Source of the DNA: Lates calcarifer
Taxonomy: Eukaryota; Chordata; Actinopteri; Centropomidae
Assembly: GCF_001640805.2 (NCBI RefSeq)
Contig: NC_066850.1
Coordinates: forward strand, 13,706,157 to 13,770,156
Direction of reading: 5' to 3'
DNA: 64,000 nucleotides
Shown: positions 44,515 to 56,384 of the stretch, piece after piece
How the letters are laid out: the number at the start of each line of letters is the position of its first letter
Numbering within the stretch: the stretch's first letter is position 1
The notes under the pieces: generated by a model
What the model was told of the DNA's origin: nothing
What the model saw: only the letters and a program-made list of their open reading frames with translations
Databases searched by the model: none
Program-made: the position numbers and the translations under genes

Positions 44515-44640
44515 AAGGCTAATTAGCATTTAACATTTAGCGGGGAGCATTAGCATTAGAAGCGATCATTTGAATTAGCAGTGAGCATTAATCTTAATGG
44601 CAAGCGATAGCATTACGGGTGAGCGTTAGCATTAGCCTTC
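44515..44640. repeat. Degenerate 'gcattagc' tandem repeat
   Basis: Repeated words gagcattagcattag, cagtgagcattaat and gagcgttagcattagcc follow directly after the donor at 44512. The right half of the mirror locus has similar gctaacg/gctaatg words at 57710-57790. Confidence 0.6.
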
Positions 44641-45724
44641 TCTTTTTACTGATATGTTTTGATCTTACTTCAATTTTCAGTTTGTTTGTTGTTGTGTGAG
44701 AGAGTTTATGTTTTTGTGACTGAACGTCCCAGACATGAGCGGTGGGCCTCTAACCTGGACGGAGTCTAACACAATGAGCAGCTCTTGGTCTGCTCATCTC
44801 TCTACGGTTACTTTGCAGATCGTGTTGAGTCTCTGCCTGGTAGTTTTACAATAAATTATGGTCAGTTTTTTTTTGGGCGATTTAGCATTTGTTGTGAGTC
44901 TATTTCAGGGTGTAACTAAGGTGAAGACTCCACGTATCAGAGCGTGCTATTAATCAGTCCATGTTCATTCATCATGTCCTGTTGTGTATATTACTGACTG
45001 GTGATTTATTTGTGGTGATTTGATACTTGATTCAGGACATTTTTGTGTTGTGTAAAATTAGACTTTAATTCCATGTTCCTCTCCTGTGTAAAATCTAAAA
45101 GGTTGGATTTAAGCTTTAAAATCATGGTTTCTAATTGCTTTTCTCCCAGAGATGATTAAAGTCTTATTTTTATTAAATGATTAATTTGTTCACCTTGAAA
45201 GTCAGTGTGTGATTGTCAAGGTTATGTCAAAGTATTAATTTAGTTATCAGTCACCTAGTTATCTACACTGTAAATGTTCTGACAGTGAAAAGTCTGTACT
45301 GTTATCTTTTGTATGAAATAGTTCTATCAGTGATCAGTCATTTTTTTGTAGTGACTTGATTCTTAACTGAGCTCAGTTTTGTTTTAAATAGAGATTTGAA
45401 AACTAGATGTTGACTCCACAAGTTTGAGCCCTAAAATTAGATCACAATGTATCAAAGTGAAAGTGAATATTAATTCATTTAAAGTTCCTCAAAATAGACC
45501 TGAAGTATAGAAGTTAAGAAAATGTCCTTAGAAGTGCTCCACCTCAAAGTGACTGTCAAGGTTGTAACAGAAATGTTTTACTGCACTTGTTTGATGAAAA
45601 GCTTGTAATACTGTTTTTTATTAGTTAGTTTATAAGTTGATAATGAGCTGAAATGTTAATGTCAGCAACAGTGTTACTGTTTAAGTCAGTTTTTGTGTTT
45701 AATGAATTTAGCATTGAATATAAT

Positions 45725-45990
45725 AATAACTAATTAATCAAAATGTTAGAAAACAGTAGCAGTTAAAATTTCCCAGTGCTCAAAGTGACATCTTCAGATG
45801 TCTTGTTTTGTCCAATCAACAGCATTTAATTGACTGTCATTTGACAAAGAAAACTATTCAATTCTCACATTTGAGAAACAACTTTTTGGTAAGAGGAAAA
45901 AAAAAAAAAAGCCAAGGACTAATCAGTCTTCATCTTTTGACCAAACACATTAAAACCAACAGATGCAACATTTTCTGTCTTCACGTTTTA
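45725..45990 (+). repeat. Teleost interspersed repeat ('gggctgcaactaac' family), copy 3
   Basis: Contains aatttcccagtgctcaaagt, gacatcttcagatgtcttgt, tttgtccaatcaacagcatt and ctcacatttgagaaac, in the family's usual order. Confidence 0.6.
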
Positions 45991-46733
45991 TTGTTCAGTT
46001 TCAGCCTTAAGTAGGTTTCTGTTAATCTTTACTGCAGTTTGATTGGACATAATCAGAAATTCAGGGCATAGTTTAGCTTTTCATCAAACGTGTTTTTATA
46101 GATGTATGTTTAGTAGACTACAACTTCCAAATCGGTATCAATTATACAAATTAAGTATTGTAGTAGTTTGAGCTGTTAGTTTTACAAACGAACAGTTTTA
46201 CATGTATTTTCTACATAAGAGCTGCTGTTAAAACCTTTGTAAATCCATCTGGATACATACTTTTGCATTTAACACAAAGTGAATGATTGTAGTATTAGTG
46301 AGCCCTGTAGAAAATAATTAGTTTAATTTGTTATACTTAACATTGATCATCATTTTTTGATTAATTTATTGTTTCCTATGAAAATATACAAGTTACAAGT
46401 TCTACAAGTAAGAATTGTAGATCAGAGAATGAGAATGAATAATAATTGCTAATACTTTATTATAGAAACAGATTTGAACTTAATCTGAACTCTGACAGTT
46501 TAATGATTTCAAACAGTTATTTAGAATTATTTCATTATTTTGGGATGTTATTTAAATGTTACGATTGTCATCATATATATTGAACCTGTTACCCAGTTTC
46601 TTTCAGATAAAAGTTACCCTCTTTAACTTAAAATCTGTTCATCCTGAGTCCTGTGTGATTCAGGGCTGCAACACAACCTCAATGCTACAAGTGTTTAATT
46701 ATTGTTTTCTTGTTCTTCTAAGGTTTTAAACAG

Positions 46734-46916
46734 ACTGGGCTCCCAAAGTTAACCTCAGTTATCAGAGAGGTAAACACGTCCGAGGTCTACGAGAGGAGAC
46801 CGTGATGTCCAGAGAAGACCAACAAAGGCTCACACAAGGTTCAGAGGCCTAGCCGGATCTCCACGAGTCAGCCGAGAACCCAGAGGACGTCACTGAGATG
46901 TTACAGGAGCCGCAAG
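46734..46916 (+). other. Exon-like block, left half of mirror locus (in-frame TGA)
   Basis: The block lies between acceptor ttaaacag and donor GTGAAT and is 183 nt (61 codons). Joined to the ATG at 44510-44512 it reads MTGLPKLTSVIREVNTSEVY then ERRP and TGA at 46803. After the TGA the same frame stays open to the donor (CPEKTNKGSHKVQRPSRI...) and continues into the next block. CCG-TGA could be a decayed CCG-CGA. I do not recognise the protein; it may be a pseudogene or a non-coding exon. Confidence 0.35.
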
Positions 46917-47890
46917 GTGAATGAACTGTACTATTAAGTGTCACAGTGTCTTAGGTTATAGTCTGATAGGGCAGAAGTGACTCTGACCCCAAATAATGTC
47001 TTTGAACTTTGAATCGGGTTCATAAGTAAAAGTCCTTCAGTAAAAATATATTGGTATTAGCAGCAAAATGTAGTTTAAGTATTAAAGTTAAAATACTGTT
47101 TTAGTCCCTCTGACTGATATATTACTATATCTGACATCATTAGGTGATAAATGCTAAAGCATCAGTGTGTAGCAGGTTTATAAATGGAGACAGCAGATAA
47201 ATCTGAGGGTTCCTTAGACAATTAATGAGAGAGAAAGAAGAAAAAACAAAGTCCTGATTCACTGATCTGTTTTCTGGATTTTTCTCTCATCTTTAATTTT
47301 TGCAGAGATCTTTGATCATTTGAACATTTATTTACAAGAACCCATTTTAACAACTTAGAGACATCTGACCACAGTTTACATTAGACTTTTTTATCTTCAA
47401 CAATTCATATAGAACCATAGAAAGCCATATAGAACAACTACTGGACATATGTTTTAAAGCCATATAATAGCCTACATGTAAAACAATTAAGTACCAAATG
47501 TTATGATTCAACTAGTAGTCTGCATGACTGAACTCGTTTTTTCGTTGATATGTTTCACCCAGGAGACTTTGCAGCACCTTTGACTGAATTTAACCACAAG
47601 GCTAAATATAAAATTCACTAAAAATGTGTTCTAATTCTGTTAGTGAACCAACATTTTATTATTGTAGAGAGAGAGGGATTTACATCAAGTAAAAAAAAAA
47701 AAAAAAATCTGATGTACTTCACTGTAAATTAATAACAGAAATACCCAAGTAAGTGAAAAATTATTTTAATACCAGTTATTCCAAACATTTCCATCCTTAA
47801 ACAGTTTGAACTTGAATACCCAGAATCCCTCTGTGCTTTTATTGTGAAGGTGTAAAAGTGTGTGATGTTTGCTGTGGTTTTTCTCCACAG

Positions 47891-47959
47891 GACTCAGAGT
47901 TGAAGCAGGAAACAGTTGGAGTGACAGAGAGAAGAGACGGACATGAAGATTTCCACAAG
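47891..47959 (+). other. Exon-like block A, copy 1 (69 nt)
   Basis: Flanked by acceptor tctccacag and donor GTCAGT. Phase 0 is open (DSELKQETVGVTERRDGHED...). An ATG near its end opens a second frame that continues through block B into block A copy 2 (MKISTRCHHFIHESRD...). Copies lie at 48923-48991 and, reversed, at 52697-52765. I do not recognise the peptide. Confidence 0.45.
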
Positions 47960-48694
47960 GTCAGTGTTAGTTTCTTCTTTTCAGTCTGACTCTGTCGTTA
48001 TCTCAGCTGCACTTTGACTCTTTAAACCTCTGGTCTGCAACAAACAACTACTATTGAAAACATCAGGACTGGAACTGATCAATATTAATCCACAATCTCG
48101 CCGTAAAAAAAAAAACAATAATGTAAAACTCTTAAAATGCACATTGCTGTAAAAAACAGAGAGACAGACAAGGCTACTCTAATTTAATAATTTTTAATTA
48201 CTGTTAATCAGTATTTTTACCTAATTTAGCTTCAAAAATAATGAGTATTAAACTTTTTAATGTAGAAAATGTTATTAGATTATTATACTGACAGTCCTGT
48301 GTAGGGTTTTAATCTTGTCTTTGTCGTTCATGTAAATCCTCAAATGTTTCCAGTAACAATGATGTAATACAGAAAAACAACTGGTGCATTTTCTCAGCTA
48401 TGCAAACTGTAACTTAAGAATATTTGGCTTTTTGCTAAAATAAAATTATTTGTATATTAGTGTTATGACTCATAATAATCCATTATGGGAAAATTAAGTC
48501 TTTAAAAAAAAAGATTAATCATGTAACTGAAAAGTTGTTGTTCCAGATGTTTATATTTACTCTAGAGTCTTTAAGCAGCTGAAACAGTCCAGTCAAAGTC
48601 ATTAAATATCAGTCAGTTTTTTAGTTAAGTTATTGATGAGGAACACGTGATAGAGTATTGATCATTTTCCTTTGCATATTTTTATCTCCTCCAG

Positions 48695-48755
48695 GTGTCA
48701 CCACTTCATCCATGAGTCCAGAGACCAGGACCAGATCCAGCACCAAGTCCTTCAG
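48695..48755 (+). other. Exon-like block B, plus-strand copy (61 nt)
   Basis: Flanked by acceptor ctcctccag and donor GTAATT. Read in the frame set by the ATG in block A it gives RCHHFIHESRDQDQIQHQVL then Q, and ends in phase 0 for block A copy 2. The reverse copy is at 51898-51958. Confidence 0.45.
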
Positions 48756-48833
48756 GTAATTCAGAATCACATCATCAATCACCAGAGACTTCACTGACCT
48801 CAGCACTCAGACATTAAACAGTTTCCATTTTTG

Positions 48834-49079
48834 ACAGTTTGAACTTGAATACCCAGAATCCCTCTGTGCTTTTATTGTGAAGGTGTAAAAGTGTGTAATG
48901 TTTGCATGGTTTTTCTCCACAGGACTCAGAGTTGAAGCAGGAAACAGTTGGAGTGACAGAGAGAAGAGACGGACATGAAGATTTCCACAAGGTCAGTGTT
49001 AGTTTCTTCTTTTCAGTCTGACTCTGTCGTTATCTCAGCTGCACTTTGACTCTTTAAACAGCCACTACTGAAAACATCA
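48834..49079 (+). repeat. Tandem second copy of the block A segment
   Basis: Repeats 47801-48069 with few changes, including the intron flanks and exon-like block A (48923-48991), but with a 19-bp gap near its end. It lies directly downstream of the left arm and has no partner on the right side. Confidence 0.85.
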
Positions 49080-49653
49080 CAAATATTAATAGCTTGTTTT
49101 GTGTAGAATTTAATCTGATCTTTGTAAATTGGTTTAATTTCTCAACCATGTTTATTTAGTTTAGTACCTGCAAGTTTAGAATATTTGGCTTTTAACTTCA
49201 TTTTAATTAATAACTAGATAATTTTTCCTGAAAAATACTAGAGATAGGTAATATAACTAGAATATAATTAGTATTAAATACTAAAAAAACTTAGTTCTAC
49301 ATAATGTAACTAGCACCTAAATATAGTACTTATAAACCAAAAGTAGAAAGCAGTATGTAGTGACTATATTATCTAGTATTACTAATTTTAATCAGAAAAT
49401 TTTGTATTAAATTATAAATTATATTACTAAAAAATATTATTAAAGTAGTGGCGGACTGGTGACTAAAAACTTATTAGTAATTAAAAGTTAATAGAATACA
49501 TAAAAAATAGAAAGTAGAAATAGTAATAGTAGATAATGTTGCTATTAAAAAATAGATAATTTGTAGTATCATTAAAAGTTGACTAAGAAATATTTGAATT
49601 ATTTTATTCCAGACAAGATTATTAAACAAAGTGCAGCAGAGATAATGACAGAG

Positions 49654-49877
49654 GTTTGACCACTAGGAGGCGCTGTGTTTTATTCTCTGGTTATTGTTGT
49701 TCACACATGAGGACGTTAGCAAACACCAACATGTTTCTAATTAACTGTTTATGATACAGCTAATAAAACAGTTGTATCATAAACAGTTAATTAGAAACAT
49801 GTTGCTGTTTGGAAACATCCTCATGTGTGAACAACAATAACCAGAGAGTAAAACACAGCGCCTCCTAGTGGTCAAAC
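49654..49877. repeat. 224-bp palindrome with two convergent CTCF-like motifs
   Basis: The left arm 49654-49758 and right arm 49773-49877 are imperfect reverse complements around a short loop near 49765. Each arm's outer end carries tgaccactaggaggcgctgt, close to the CTCF core CCASYAGRKGGCRS. The motif is forward on the left and reverse on the right. A further related half-copy lies at about 53725-53765. It may be an inverted-repeat mobile element. Confidence 0.8.
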
Positions 49878-51590
49878 ATGTAGCAGGGGGAGGCTGAAAC
49901 AAAGTGTCTCCAGTTGAACAAAGTGTTTGTTGTGTTTCCATCAACAGGCTGGAGGTTTTTCTGTCAGTGTCTTTAATCAACAGCTTCATCACTCTGTTGT
50001 TTTCTTTCATCAGCTCCACCTCTTCACGCCTGATGACATCATCTTCATCTTCATCTCCTCCTCCTCCTGCAGAGACAACAACATGTTTATTAGTACTACT
50101 GCTACAATTAATTAGTACTGTCACCACTATTAATTACTATATTAAGCACCATTAGTAACTACAATTAGTTATTGCTTAAATATTACTATTTATAGTTTTC
50201 AGTAGTACCGTTAAATACTATTACTCCTTATTTAAACACTATCATAAGTTACTACTAATTACTATTTTAATACTATTTGGTAGTACTTATAAATACTATT
50301 TAAGCACTAGTATTAGTTACTACTAGTTAGAACCTTTAAGCACAATTTAAAAAAACTATTACAACCTAGTACTTTACTATGTAAATACTATTACTTATTA
50401 CTGTTAGTTACTATTTAAACACTACCATAGGTTACTTTTTACATGCTAGTATTAGTTACTACTTTTAGCTACCATTTAAGCACTATTTTTAGTTACTTCT
50501 TAATAATATTTAGTCAGTACATTTAAATACTGTTATTAGTTACCAGTATTAGTTACTAGTTAAAATTTTTAGCTATTACCTTTAAATAATATTAAAACAC
50601 TACCATAGGTGACTACTTTGAGTGACTATTTAAGCACTATTTTAAATACTATTAACATTACAATTTAAACACTTAAGTTACTAATTACATGCTGGTATTA
50701 GTTACTATTTACTATTTAAGTACATTTAAATAGTACTTAGTTATTACTATTACTTTGAGTGACTATTTAAGCATTATTAGTTACTTCTTAAATACTAGTA
50801 TTAGTCAGTACATTTAAGTACTATTTTAAATACTATTAACATTACAATTTAAACACCTAAGTTACTACTTACATGCTGGTATTAGTTACTATTTACTATT
50901 TAAGTACATTTAAATAGTACTTAGTTATTACTATTACTTTGAGTGACTATTTAAGCATTATTAGTTACTTCTTAAATACTAGTATTAGTCAGTACATTTA
51001 AGTACTATTTTAACACTAAATCATTTTAAATACTATTAACATTACAATTTAAACACTTAAGTTACTAATTACATGCTGGTATTAGTTACTATTTAAGTAC
51101 ATTTAAATAGTACTTAGTTATTACTATTACTTTGAGTGACTATTTAAGCATTATTAGTTACTTAAATACTAGTATTAGTCAGTACATTTAAGTACTATTT
51201 TAAATACTATTAACATTACAATTTAAACACCTAAGTTACTACTTACATGCTGGTATTAGTTACTATTTACTATTTAAGTACATTTAAATAGTACTTATTA
51301 GTTAGTTAGTTAGTTATTACTATTACTTTGAGTGACTATTTAAGCACTATTATTAGTTACTATTTGCATACTATTATTGATACTTAAATGTTAGTAGATA
51401 ATCATTTTAAGTTAATATGAGCACATTCCTACATCACTACTTGTTTAATTTCTAATATCTGGTTTTTGTTTCTGTTAAATTTAAGAGTTAATTAAACTGT
51501 TGTTTAAAGTTCCCTGATGTGATTTTAATAGAAATAAAAACATTTTCCTACCTTCACCTCGAGTGGATCCAGTGGTTTCTGTGAGTTCAC
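49777..51590 (-). CDS. Candidate minus-strand gene, 3' exons (unrecognised; start not found)
   Basis: Three exon-like pieces keep phase 1 on the minus strand: 55794-55859 (VYLLSCCSLEGNTSSHLTDQ), 51558-51590 (ELTETTGSTR) and 49777-50066 (GGGGDEDEDDVIRREEVELM, then KENNRVMKLLIKDTDRKTSS). Each has plausible borders (ttttccag and GTTGGT; tttttcag and GTGAAG; tctctgcag). The last piece is acidic and then probably coiled-coil. It runs into the palindrome at 49877, which supplies about 33 codons and the stop. No in-frame ATG lies in the upstream pieces; the first is within 49777-50066. I do not recognise the family. It could be a real small protein, a truncated one, or chance. Confidence 0.4.
50100..51420. 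repeat. AT-rich array with a 174-200-bp tandem unit
   Basis: The array consists of TACTATT, TTAGTTACT and TTTAAGTAC words. A longer unit starting attaacattacaatttaaac recurs at 50651, 50835, 51035 and 51209, a spacing of 184, 200 and 174 bp. It lies in an intron of the candidate minus-strand gene, between the palindrome and the right arm. Confidence 0.85.
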
Positions 51591-51828
51591 CTGAAAAACA
51601 AAACATGACATTAATCAAAACAGAACTGGTCATTAAATGAGAATAAAAACACTTCACTGCATCTTTACAGACACAGTCATTTTATCCTCAGATTCTGGAT
51701 CTAAATATTTTGTTGTAATATTGTTTAAATTGTTCCTTTTCTTTGAAACTTTGTTTCCTACATAAACAAAGTCAATAAATTAAATTAATGTGTTTCTGTT
51801 CAGACTGAAGATTGATCACTGATCCATT

Positions 51829-52855
51829 AAACTGTTTAATGTCTGAGTGCTGAGGTCAGTGAAGTCTCTGGTGATTGATGATGTGATTCTGAATTACCTG
51901 AAGGACTTGGTGCTGGATCTGGTCCTGGTCTCTGGACTCATGGATGAAGTGGTGACACCTGGAGGAGATAAAAATATGCAAAGGAAAATGATCAATACTC
52001 TATCACGTGTTCCTCATCAATAACTTAACTAAAAAACTGACTGATATTTAATGACTTTGACTGGACTGTTTCAGCTGCTTAAAGACTCTAGAGTAAATAT
52101 AAACATCTGGAACAACAACTTTTCAGTTACATGATTAATCTTTTTTTTAAACAGACTTAATTTTCCCATAATGGATTATTATGAGTCATAACACTAATAT
52201 ACAAATAATTTTATTTTAGCAAAAAGCCAAATATTCTTAAGTTACAGTTTGCATAGCTGAGAAAATGCACCAGTTGTTTTTCTGTATTACATCATTGTTA
52301 CTGGAAACATTTGAGGATTTACATGAACGACAAAGACAAGATTAAAACCCTACACAGGACTGTCAGTATAATAATCTAATAACATTTTCTACATTAAAAA
52401 GTTTAATACTCATTATTTTTGAAGCTAAATTAGGTAAAAATACTGATTAACAGTAATTAAAAATTATTAAATTAGAGTAGCCTTGTCTGTCTCTCTCTGT
52501 TTTTTACAGCAATGTGCATTTTAAGAGTTTTACATTATTGTTTTTTTTTTTACGGCGAGATTGTGGATTAATATTGATCAGTTCCAGTCCTGATGTTTTC
52601 AATAGTAGTTGTTTGTTGCAGACCAGAGGTTTAAAGAGTCAAAGTGCAGCTGAGATAACGACAGAGTCAGACTGAGAAGAAGAAACTAACACTGACCTTG
52701 TGGAAATCTTCATGTCCGTCTCTTCTCTCTGTCACTCCAACTGTTTCCTGCTTCAACTCTGAGTCCTGTGGAGAAAAACCACAGCAAACATCACACACTT
52801 TTACACCTTCACAATAAAAGCACAGAGGGATTCTGGGTATTCAAGTTCAAACTGT
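51829..52855 (-). repeat. Right arm of the near-identical 1-kb inverted repeat
   Basis: Reverse complement of 47801-48824. It carries block B (51898-51958) and block A (52697-52765) in minus orientation with intact splice-site words. It lies between the first two pieces of the candidate minus-strand gene. If A and B were included in that transcript, the phase 1 frame would stop (TGA in block A). Confidence 0.9.
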
Positions 52856-53820
52856 GGAATAACTGGTATTAGAGGGTAAAGCTCTGATCTTCAGACTGAC
52901 ATCTACAGTCACCAATGAGAGTCTAAACAAGCCAAGCTCATGTTCACTGATCAATACTCAGCATCAACTCATCTGTTGTTCACAGAGTGGTGCAGGAATG
53001 AGTCCTAACACCAGGAAGTAAGCAGCACTCCCGGTTCCTTCGTCCCAAAGTCAAAGTGTTATTGTAATTGTATGTGTGAAATAAGGTCTGTGGTTTTAAC
53101 ACAAGCTCAAGACATTTTCATGGTTTATTCTACAACATTAAAATATGTCAGTAAAAACCCCACATGTGATTTTTAAACTTTTACGTGTTAAAAAAGGTGG
53201 TTGCTAACGAGTGTCTAAATGAGACTACAGAGGTTGTCGGGGACGTTAACATGAAAACTGATCTACTCAGCAGTCCACCTTTACAGCCTTGTTGTGTTTC
53301 TACTCACTCTTTCAAACTATCACTAACTTTCTAAGAAGAAAGGCTTTTGTAGAAGAGGTCAGAGCTAAATGAAATGACGTGGTGGAGACGGTGACGTCAT
53401 GTGACCGTGGTTTGGTTGGTTGGTTTATAGACTAACATTAGCTTTTTACTAATGGGGATTGTATTTAGGCTTCAAACATCAGAACAGTGGTGTTCATCTG
53501 TGAAAATTATCTGATGAAGTATCATAAACTTTAATCAATCACAAATTATTTTCTGCAATAATCCAAAAATTAATGAAAAAAAAAAATCACACTGGCTTTC
53601 TTTCAAGGGAACAGGGATGATACGAACGCCAGGGTTGGACTACAAAAATACATCATCCCTGCACCACTCTATTAGGTTTAACACATAATACAACTACATT
53701 ACACTGTATTTTGAATACTAAATAAAACACAGCACCTCCTGGTGTTCAAACTCCTCCATGTTTAATGTCATCTGGAACTAGATCGTTAAAAGTCTCTGAC
53801 TGAGCTCACTCAATCACAGC

Positions 53821-54601
53821 TAGGGCTGAACGATTTTGGGAAGAAAATCTAATTGTGATTGCAATTTGATTTGCAATATCATTTTGAAAGTCAAGCTACA
53901 GTCCAGGATTCACTATATACATGTAAAATGTGATGGAGCATTTAAGATATTGAAATATGAACTGCTCTGTGTACTAATCCAAGGATGAGAATGAAAATAT
54001 ACATATCCAAAACATATTTATTCTAACAATAAATGGTATAGAACATACACACAATGAACCATAGAACAATTCTCACAGAACAAACAGCACTATGGTCGCT
54101 TGCCTTTTATGCAGTAACTTTACATCAGTCATACTGCTGCCTGTGGTGATTTTTCAGATGGTGATACACTGAGAGGAAATGACCGGAGACTGACAGGCGA
54201 ACAGAGAGCCAGTAACTTAATGTTAGCTAGTTCATTCAACCACTTTCTCTTCTTTCTCTCTCTCCTTCTCGACTCTACCAGGTATTTTGCAACTTTATAA
54301 TAGCAGCAGCAATAACTTTCCTGCAGCATGCTGCAGCTACATAATAATCACACTGCCTGCATTGCGCTGTTGCTCTGGTCTCCGTTTTCATCAAGTATCT
54401 AACTCCACAGTTTGGTCATTTTAAGACAAGATCTTGTTGTAAAGTTTACAGCCTGTCACTCTGTTGCTCCTGCAGTGCTCTGTGTGTGTGTACTGTGAGG
54501 CAGCTAAAACAACGTGTAACAACGAGTCCACTGACTCTCTGTTAATCGCAGTCTTTTCAAATGACGATTGCGGTTCAATTTCGATAAATCGTTCAGCCCT
54601 A
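53821..54601. mobile_element. Non-autonomous DNA element with 16-bp inverted ends
   Basis: It begins tagggctgaacgattt and ends aaatcgttcagcccta, exact inverted ends. The flanks share TCACAG, possibly a target duplication. The 781-bp interior has no long open frame. The ends resemble the 'agggctgcacgatt' elements common in fish, which are often placed with hAT. Confidence 0.7.
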
Positions 54602-55544
54602 TGTCACAGGTTTCATCTTTGTTTTAAACAAACTGGACTGGAGAAATTTTGTTTAATTTGAAAAACCAACAACTTAAATTTAATAACTTCATATTACATT
54701 TTTAAAAAGTCAACTGATATTAAGTTTTACAGATTAAAGTTCAGTCTTTTTTCTTTATCTCTGAGTCTTTTATTTTAGTTTGAATGAGGTGTGCGGACAC
54801 CAACATGTTTATTTCAGGTGTGTTGTTTTGTCTTTGTTTACTTTGTGAATGAAGGTTACAGGATACAAACCAAATCAAATTCTGCTCACATCTGTTCAGT
54901 CTGATTAACTTTAGTTTAAGTTGACTTTTACTTCCATTGCTCATTTCATTGGATGATCAGCTCCAGTGATGTTGACTGACAACAGTTTTAATAAACTCAG
55001 AGATGATCTTTGTTTATGTCCTGTCAGATACAGAACATGTTTCATTTCACATTTAACTGATGAACTCTGAGTTCAGGCCTCATCTCACTCCTGGTTCAAA
55101 CTTCTTATATAAAATCTTTATTTGTTCAAATAAAAAACCTAACATTGTATTCTGGATTTACAAAGGTCAGACAGCAGGTTGTTTTTAGTTTCACTGCAAA
55201 GATATTTTTTAATCACAAATGGACTTTTTGTTACAGCACCTTACTAATATATCACTAATATTTTACTTTTGTTTTATTGCTTGATTTGTACGGTCTTGTC
55301 TAATGCTATATTTTATCAATTAAAACTAAACTTTGTCCTGAATTTCTGTTAATATGCAATACAACTGAGGTAAAGATATTTTACTACTCTGACTGATAAC
55401 TAACAAAAACTTAACAATTTAATGTGTTTGATATTGTACAGTGAGATGAGGAGCACTACAATCATCAGTCCACATGCAAAAAATTAACTGGAAACTATTT
55501 GGATTTTTTTTTTACTATTATGATATATAGTAAATTAAATATCT

Positions 55545-55660
55545 GGGTTTTGAACTGATGATTGGATAAAGGAAGACACCTGAAGACATCACCTTCAGCT
55601 CTGGGAAACTATAACTGGCATAATTGTGGACATTTTATAGATGCATTTGTTATTATATTG
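55545..55660 (-). repeat. Teleost interspersed repeat ('gggctgcaactaac' family), reversed fragment
   Basis: Contains gacatcaccttcagctctgg followed by gaaactataactggc and gacattttatagatgc, the reverse of the family's middle segment. Confidence 0.5.
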
Positions 55661-55793
55661 CATCAAATTATTTAAATACCAAAATTTGACCTCAATACGT
55701 ATTTTAACAGTAAGACTGAGCAGTTGCTGATGTTAATATTTCAGCTCATCAACATAGAGATTTTCAGACTGAGTGAATTGTTTAGGACACCAA

Positions 55794-55859
55794 CCTGTTT
55801 GGTCTGTGAGGTGAGAGCTGGTGTTTCCCTCCAGGCTGCAGCAGCTCAACAAGTAAACA
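55794..55859 (-). other. Exon-like piece of the candidate minus-strand gene
   Basis: 66 nt on the minus strand between acceptor ttttccag and donor GTTGGT, open in phase 1 (VYLLSCCSLEGNTSSHLTDQ). Joined to the pieces at 51558-51590 and 49777-50066 the frame stays open. No ATG lies in it. Confidence 0.4.
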
Positions 55860-56384
55860 CCTGGAAAACACAACAACACCACGTGAAAAACGTATAAACT
55901 AAATAATAAAAAATAGTTTAATACAAACTTTTCATCAAGCTTAAACAGTGAAGGAGCACATGACACTGAGGTGGAGAACATCTGCAGAGGACATTTTCTC
56001 AAGTTCATTACTTCAGATCTATTTTAAAGAACTTAAACTTGACTTTTCAACTTCATACATTGTGACCTACTTTAGGATAAAGCTTGTAGAGGACATTTGT
56101 AGAGTTCAAATCTAGTGTTCAAACTTGTATTAACACAAAACTGAGCTCAGTCAAGAATCAAGTCACCACAAACAAATGACTGATCACTGACATACATCAG
56201 AAGAGGATCAATGGATGGACACGGACAGATTACAGCAAAATGTTGCTTACAAAAAATATTCCAGATAAACAACAAAACTGACCAAAAGAGATGCAAAACA
56301 ACCAGGAAACTATTCCAAGAAACAAAAACGACCACAAAGAAAGAAAAGCTGATCATAAATAAACATAAAAGGACTCAGGATTAG

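Larger units (their letters stand above)
47801..48824 (+). repeat. Left arm of a near-identical 1-kb inverted repeat
   Basis: This segment matches the reverse complement of 51829-52855 almost base for base. By eye I find about one substitution plus small length changes (an A run, GA, TT) over 1,024 bp. It contains exon-like blocks 47891-47959 and 48695-48755. Outside the arm a short 'taataccagttattcca' match continues across a gap. Confidence 0.9.

Noticed and set aside
50651..51420. Regularly spaced repeats that might suggest a CRISPR array
   Set aside because: The units are 174-200 bp, AT-rich and contiguous without unique spacers, in a vertebrate genome.
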